Positions 59,767 to 64,000 of a stretch of DNA of 64,000 nt are shown here, in pieces. Each line of letters opens with the position of its first letter. Positions within the stretch are counted from its first letter, which is position 1. The notes beneath the pieces are model-generated. The model worked only from the letters and a program-made list of their open reading frames with translations. It was not told the origin of the DNA and did not search any database. The stretch is from an uncultured Prevotellaceae bacterium (GTDB lineage Bacteria; Bacteroidota; Bacteroidia; Bacteroidales; Bacteroidaceae), in NCBI GenBank assembly GCA_900315455.1, contig OMZE01000013.1:1-64000 (forward strand), read 5' to 3'. Position numbers and translations under genes: made by a program.

Positions 59767-62013
59767 ATGTCCGAAATCCCCGTTCTTGTCAAAGACCTTA
59801 CCCTCATACTCATCGTTGCGGGCTTCGTTACGCTGATTTTCAAGCGACTCAAGCAACCGTTGGTGCTGGGATATATCGTGGCGGGATTCCTCGTGAGTCC
59901 ACACATGCCCTACACCATGTCGGTGGTCAGCCAGAATGATGTGCAGACATGGGCGAATATTGGTGTGATGTTCACCCTCTTCTCTCTTGGACTCGATTTC
60001 TCGTTCAAGAAAATCCTCAAGATGGGGGCTGCTCCCTTCATCGCTACCATCACCATCCTCTTCTGTATGATGACGATAGGAATGCTTGTGGGGCATTGCT
60101 TCGGATGGAGCAAGATGAACTGCATCTTCCTCGGAGGCATGCTTGCCATGAGTTCCACCACCATCATCTATAAGGCGTTTGATGACCTCGGACTGGGGCA
60201 TCAGCAGTTTGCCAGTTTGGTGATGAGTGTGCTCATCCTCGAGGATATCCTCGCCATCGTGATGATGGTGATGCTGGCGGCTATCGCAGGAGGGGGCACG
60301 GCAGGAGGCATGATGCTGCTCAAGAGTGTGGGGCGCATAGCGTTCTTCCTCATCCTGTGGTTTGTCGTGGGCATCTTTGTCATCCCATTGCTGCTGCGCA
60401 ACACCAGGAAATATACCAACAACGAGACACTGCTCATCCTGGCGCTTGGCCTTTGCTGTTTCATGGCGGTTGTCTCTACGCTGGTGGGCTTCAGCAGCGC
60501 TTTTGGGGCATTTGTCATGGGTTCCATCCTGGCAGAGACGATAGAGGCCGACAAAATCATCAAGGTAGTGGAGCCGGTGAAGAACCTTTTTGGAGCCATC
60601 TTCTTTGTGTCGGTGGGCATGCTGGTAGACCCCAAGATTCTCGTGGAGTATGCCCTCCCCATACTGGCACTCGTGGCCGCTATCCTCATCGGACAGGCGC
60701 TCTTCGGAAGCCTGGGCTTCCTCGTGAGCGGACAGTCGCTCAAGTCGGCCATGCGCTGTGGATTCTCCATGGCACAGATAGGTGAGTTCTCCTTCATCAT
60801 CGCTACGCTCGGACTCTCTCTGGGGGTCATCGGCCATTTCCTCTATCCCGTGGTAGTGGCTGTCTCGGTCATCACCACTTTCCTCACGCCATATATGATG
60901 AAGGCAGCAGTGCCATGCTATGAGTATTGCGAGAAACACATGCCTAAGTCGTGGATAAGAAGACTCAATCACCTCACCCTGAGTCAACCCACCACCAAGG
61001 GCTCAGAGCACAAGTGGAGGAGACTGCTCATGCAGATGGGTGCCATCACGGTCATCTATTCCATCCTCTCGGCTGCCATCACGGCAGTGATGCTCACATT
61101 CTTCCTGCCTTTCATGAGGCGGCTGGTGCCTGAGTTATGGGCAAATCTCATCTGTGGATTGGTCACGGTGTCGCTCATCGCCCCGTTCCTTCGGGCCATC
61201 GTGATGAAGAAGAACCATAGCGAGGATTTCAAGGCGCTGTGGACCGAGAGCAGGGTCAACCGTTTGCCTTTGCTCTTCACTGTCTTCGTGAGGCTTGCCA
61301 TAGCAGTGGGCTTCGTGTTTTATATTTGCAATTCGCTTACCAATTTCTCCAAAGCGCTGATAATCAGTATCTGTCTGGTGCTCGTGGCGATGATGATTCT
61401 CTCACGCCGACTGAAACACCGAAGCATCCGACTGGAACGCATGTTTGTGCTCAACCTGCGGTCGCGCGACATCGAGGCAGAAGTGCATGGGCACCGCCGA
61501 CCTCTCTATGAGGGGCGTCTGCTCGACCGCGACATCCATATTGCCGACTTCGAGGTGCCGCTCGATTCCAAATGGTCGGGGAAGACACTCAAGCAACTGG
61601 CTCTGGGGTCGCAGTATGGCGTGCTGGTAAGCAGCATCCTCAGGGCAAACCGCAGGCTTAACATTCCCGACGGCGACTCTGTGATATTCCCCGGCGACAG
61701 ACTGCAGGTCATCGGAAACGACGACCAGTTGGCTGCTTTCAGCCGCGCCATGCTGTCGGAACGGTATGAAGATGACTATGAGTTGGAGAAACGTGAGATG
61801 AAACTCAGGCGAATGGTTATCAGCGGCAGCAGTCCTTTTGTGGGAAAGACCATGGCAGAGTGTGGCATCCGTCATGTCTACAACTGCATGGTAGTGGGAT
61901 TGGAAGAAGGCATGGAGAATCTGTCGCAAGTGAGCCCATCCTATCGTTTTGAGAAAGGCGACATCATCTGGGTGGTAGGCGAGGTAGACGACCTCAAGCG
62001 ACTGATAGGATAA
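59767..62013 (+). CDS. Kef/CPA2-type cation:proton antiporter with two RCK-C domains
   Basis: A 748-aa protein. The first about 380 residues form the Na_H_exchanger domain with 12 or so helices (LGYIVAGFLVSPHMPY, FSLGLDFSFKKILKMGAAPF, MAMSSTTIIYKAFDDLGLGH and FVMGSILAETIEADKI). Four further helices span residues about 430-550. Two TrkA_C/RCK_C domains follow (FEVPLDSKWSGKTLKQLALG.. FPGDRLQVIGNDDQL; SSPFVGKTMAECGIRHVYNC.. FEKGDIIWVVGEVDDL). It is an inner-membrane K+/Na+:H+ antiporter, probably gated by a bound ligand. The extra middle helices exceed standard Kef. Its stop is one base from that of convergent lptD. Confidence 0.9.
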   Translation: MSEIPVLVKDLTLILIVAGFVTLIFKRLKQPLVLGYIVAGFLVSPHMPYTMSVVSQNDVQTWANIGVMFTLFSLGLDFSFKKILKMGAAPFIATITILFCMMTIGMLVGHCFGWSKMNCIFLGGMLAMSSTTIIYKAFDDLGLGHQQFASLVMSVLILEDILAIVMMVMLAAIAGGGTAGGMMLLKSVGRIAFFLILWFVVGIFVIPLLLRNTRKYTNNETLLILALGLCCFMAVVSTLVGFSSAFGAFVMGSILAETIEADKIIKVVEPVKNLFGAIFFVSVGMLVDPKILVEYALPILALVAAILIGQALFGSLGFLVSGQSLKSAMRCGFSMAQIGEFSFIIATLGLSLGVIGHFLYPVVVAVSVITTFLTPYMMKAAVPCYEYCEKHMPKSWIRRLNHLTLSQPTTKGSEHKWRRLLMQMGAITVIYSILSAAITAVMLTFFLPFMRRLVPELWANLICGLVTVSLIAPFLRAIVMKKNHSEDFKALWTESRVNRLPLLFTVFVRLAIAVGFVFYICNSLTNFSKALIISICLVLVAMMILSRRLKHRSIRLERMFVLNLRSRDIEAEVHGHRRPLYEGRLLDRDIHIADFEVPLDSKWSGKTLKQLALGSQYGVLVSSILRANRRLNIPDGDSVIFPGDRLQVIGNDDQLAAFSRAMLSERYEDDYELEKREMKLRRMVISGSSPFVGKTMAECGIRHVYNCMVVGLEEGMENLSQVSPSYRFEKGDIIWVVGEVDDLKRLIG

Positions 62014-62014
62014 A

Positions 62015-64000
62015 TTAATACCATTGCACGGCATTGCTCATGCCGCTCCTCTTGTCGTATTTCAAGGCATCGGTAAGTGTTGCGGCGTTGCAACGGAAGG
62101 TGAAGTTGTAACTGGTGTAGGGTGCGAGCACCACTGAGCACGACATGCTGAAGCAATGGAGGTCGCGCGAGAGCGACGCCGTGGTCATCGACAACTTGCG
62201 GTATTCGAAGTCGTAGCCCGAGGAGAACCTGATGTCCCATCCGTCGCTGAGGCGTATATTGCCGCTCACGTTAAGCGTCTGCGAGAAGGAATAAGGATAA
62301 CGCATTCTCTTCGTGTTGAACTTCCCGGCTGTGTTCTCACGCATAGTGATGCCATAACTGAAGGTGAGCGACCATGGCATGGAGAACGACATATAGCCGT
62401 CGCCGTCGGTCTCAGCCTTTGTGCTTTTCTTTTTCGCGCCACGTTGGCCCTTCACCATGTCGTCGTCTACGTTCGACTCGATGTCGGTGTCGATGCCCTC
62501 GTCGTCATCATCGGTGTTTCTGCTGCTCTCTTCTTTCTCATCCTTTCCGCCAAACCATTTCTTGATTTTCTCGGGGGTAAGGGTGAATGAGAGGTGCTGT
62601 GAAGTGCCTTGGAACCGGCCAAAGCGGCCACGGCTATACTCGGTGTGGGTACCGATGTAGGGACGGCCATTGTCGTCAAGTTCGTAGGCGTAGGTGGCAA
62701 ACGAGGCATTCATGTTGAACGTGTAACTCTTCCACCATTTCAGGCGGATGTCCAAGGAGAGGTCGCCCCATGGTCGTTGTCTGTCGGCCATGTTATACGA
62801 CATAGATGCCCCTAAATTGTCGATGATGCTTATCTTCTTGAATCCCGTAGAGTCTTTTTCGGAGCGCACCTTCATCTCGATGTTGTTCTTCATGTCGAAG
62901 GTGACGCTTCCCGAACGTCCCTTGCCGGGAGGGGCATAGAGGCTGTTGGCGAAGGGAGTGTAACTCACCAGGCTGACGCTGCCATCGGCATCAGTCCTCA
63001 GATAACTGTCCCAATAGCCGTAATGGCTGGCACCGAAGTCGGGGTGATAACTGAAACTCACCGTAGGGGTGAAAACATGTCGGATGGCATTGATTTTGTC
63101 GCCGAAAATCTTGCGGTTGGGGGTCCAGAATCCATATACCGTAGTAGACAAGCCCAAACTTAGGTTCCAATCATAGATGTTGTAGAAACCATACGTAGTA
63201 TCGGCCAACTCTACTTGTCTGGCCTCATCCCACGACCGTTTCACCCTGCTGGTGGTCATGCGGTCGTTGAAGTTGATGGTCGGGTTGATGTTCAGGTAGT
63301 TGAAGACGGTGAACGAACCGTTGATGGGAATACGGTGCTCGAAACCATTCTTCCAGTCCTTGAAGATGTTGGCGTGGAGTATTTGGTCTTCCTTGGCGTT
63401 GATGGAATTGCTGAAGTGGCCGGAGTAACTCATGTTGATTTTCTCATACCATCGTTCCTTGCCAGCTGCCTTCTTGCGCTTGAATGGGAAGAAACGGCTC
63501 ACCGAGATGGTGAGGTCGGGCAATGTCAGGTTGATCGTGGTGTCAATCATGTTCTGGGCGATGTTTGAGCCGAGGTGGATGCTCATGCCCAGACTCGAGA
63601 ACTGAGTGTCGAAGTTCACCGATGATGTACGGGTACTCTGGGTCATCGTCTGCGGGTTGTACATGCTCGAGAGGTTGTTGCGCTCAAAACTCGATGTGGC
63701 GAAGTTGACGCTGGCGGAGAGACGTCTGAAGGGGTTGGCCTTTGCGTCCTGGCTGTGCTGCCATTGCAGTTTGAAACTCTCCCTTCTCGTGAAGTCGGGC
63801 ATGCCCTTGTCGCCGTTCTTCGTGTCTTGGTAGTTGAAGAGGAATGAGCCGCTGTGGCGATAGCGTTTCCTGTAGTTCGACGTCACGGTGAAGCCCCATG
63901 AGCCTTTGGTGTAGATTTCGCCAAGCAACTTCAGGTCCCAGCGGTCGTTGATGGCGAAGTAATATCCACCATCGCGCAGGTAGAAGCCTCTCGAACTCTC
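62015..64000 (-). CDS. lptD: LPS-assembly protein LptD (OstA-like), 3' part
   Basis: 661 codons are visible and the 5' part lies beyond the right edge; no start is expected here. The frame opens with SSRGFYLRDGGYYFAINDRW and DLKLLGEIYTKGSWGF, the conserved entry into the LptD barrel of Bacteroidota. Many long beta-strands follow (YRKRYRHSGSFLFNYQDTKN, PTVSFSYHPDFGASHYGYWD, WKSYTFNMNASFATYAYELD). An acidic extracellular insert (RNTDDDDEGIDTDIESNVDD) lies near codon 495. It places lipopolysaccharide in the outer leaflet. Confidence 0.88.
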   Translation of the reverse strand, partial: ESSRGFYLRDGGYYFAINDRWDLKLLGEIYTKGSWGFTVTSNYRKRYRHSGSFLFNYQDTKNGDKGMPDFTRRESFKLQWQHSQDAKANPFRRLSASVNFATSSFERNNLSSMYNPQTMTQSTRTSSVNFDTQFSSLGMSIHLGSNIAQNMIDTTINLTLPDLTISVSRFFPFKRKKAAGKERWYEKINMSYSGHFSNSINAKEDQILHANIFKDWKNGFEHRIPINGSFTVFNYLNINPTINFNDRMTTSRVKRSWDEARQVELADTTYGFYNIYDWNLSLGLSTTVYGFWTPNRKIFGDKINAIRHVFTPTVSFSYHPDFGASHYGYWDSYLRTDADGSVSLVSYTPFANSLYAPPGKGRSGSVTFDMKNNIEMKVRSEKDSTGFKKISIIDNLGASMSYNMADRQRPWGDLSLDIRLKWWKSYTFNMNASFATYAYELDDNGRPYIGTHTEYSRGRFGRFQGTSQHLSFTLTPEKIKKWFGGKDEKEESSRNTDDDDEGIDTDIESNVDDDMVKGQRGAKKKSTKAETDGDGYMSFSMPWSLTFSYGITMRENTAGKFNTKRMRYPYSFSQTLNVSGNIRLSDGWDIRFSSGYDFEYRKLSMTTASLSRDLHCFSMSCSVVLAPYTSYNFTFRCNAATLTDALKYDKRSGMSNAVQWY

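Noticed and set aside
58813..60987. 724-codon minus-strand ORF opposite pepT and the antiporter gene
   Set aside because: It spans two well-defined plus-strand genes and their terminator, is extremely His/Glu/Asp-rich, and has no promoter or domain.

Overview
The window is chromosomal DNA from a Bacteroidota bacterium, most likely Prevotellaceae. The reasons are: promoters of the form TTTG-N19/20-TAnnTTTG throughout; Bacteroidota-type gene versions (long NusB, DUF5606, DUF349, DUF4105 and YbbR proteins, OstA-like LptD, a TonB/Gly-rich outer-membrane barrel); secreted proteins ending in a T9SS-like 'GLYIVNGKK' tail or a dockerin-like tail; and a men operon for menaquinone. No rRNA, tRNA, IS element or prophage was recognised.

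1-6.45 kb is an unusual AT-rich accessory array. Eleven copies of a 35-bp direct repeat, all in one orientation, separate ten inserts of 216-1657 bp. The inserts hold small immunity-like genes (four look like one divergent family), a small membrane protein, an S41 protease lipoprotein, an unknown 154-aa protein, and pieces of other genes cut off exactly at repeat borders. The pieces are a BspA-like surface-protein fragment, two C-terminal tips of a papain-fold-like toxin facing immunity-like genes, and a membrane-protein tail. One insert is a piece of a chromosomal promoter repeat. Several inserts carry their own promoter set only a few bases from the start codon. No recombinase is visible, and the array's flank runs off the left edge. 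It resembles an integron, or the recombinase-associated acquired interbacterial defence arrays of gut Bacteroidales, but differs in its mixed gene orientation and captured fragments.

6.8-13 kb carries a secreted SGNH esterase, a membrane-anchored AraC regulator, and a lipoprotein/DUF1573 gene pair. 13.2-14.3 kb holds corA behind a structured leader in which a strong hairpin and the Shine-Dalgarno region compete for the same strand. A 13-codon acidic/proline-containing upstream ORF ends inside that hairpin, so this is a candidate RNA switch for metal uptake. Next come a DUF349 protein with an acidic repeat tail, pepD with a flippase-like membrane gene, and a LamG-LCCL surface-protein gene broken by two -1 shifts.

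22-36 kb is mostly housekeeping: rsmA, frr and rsgA, the first behind tandem promoter repeats; a radical-SAM gene; a beta-propeller protein; an aldose epimerase; an outer-membrane barrel; mnmA; and the leftward operon lysS-gpsA-pgi-HAD-lipoprotein. 36.5-42.6 kb is a compact menaquinone operon: hotdog thioesterase, menF, menD, menB, menC, menE. 42.6-48.3 kb contains two paralogous modules, each a large secreted protein followed by a small MKK-Y-P protein, with a DUF4105 gene between them.

48.6-64 kb carries aroB, a TonB-type barrel, the leftward operon rplY-pth-hslR, the rightward run nusB-yajC-ybbR-coaE-(tandem promoter repeats)-DUF5606-pepT, a Kef-type antiporter, and the 3' part of lptD running off the right edge.
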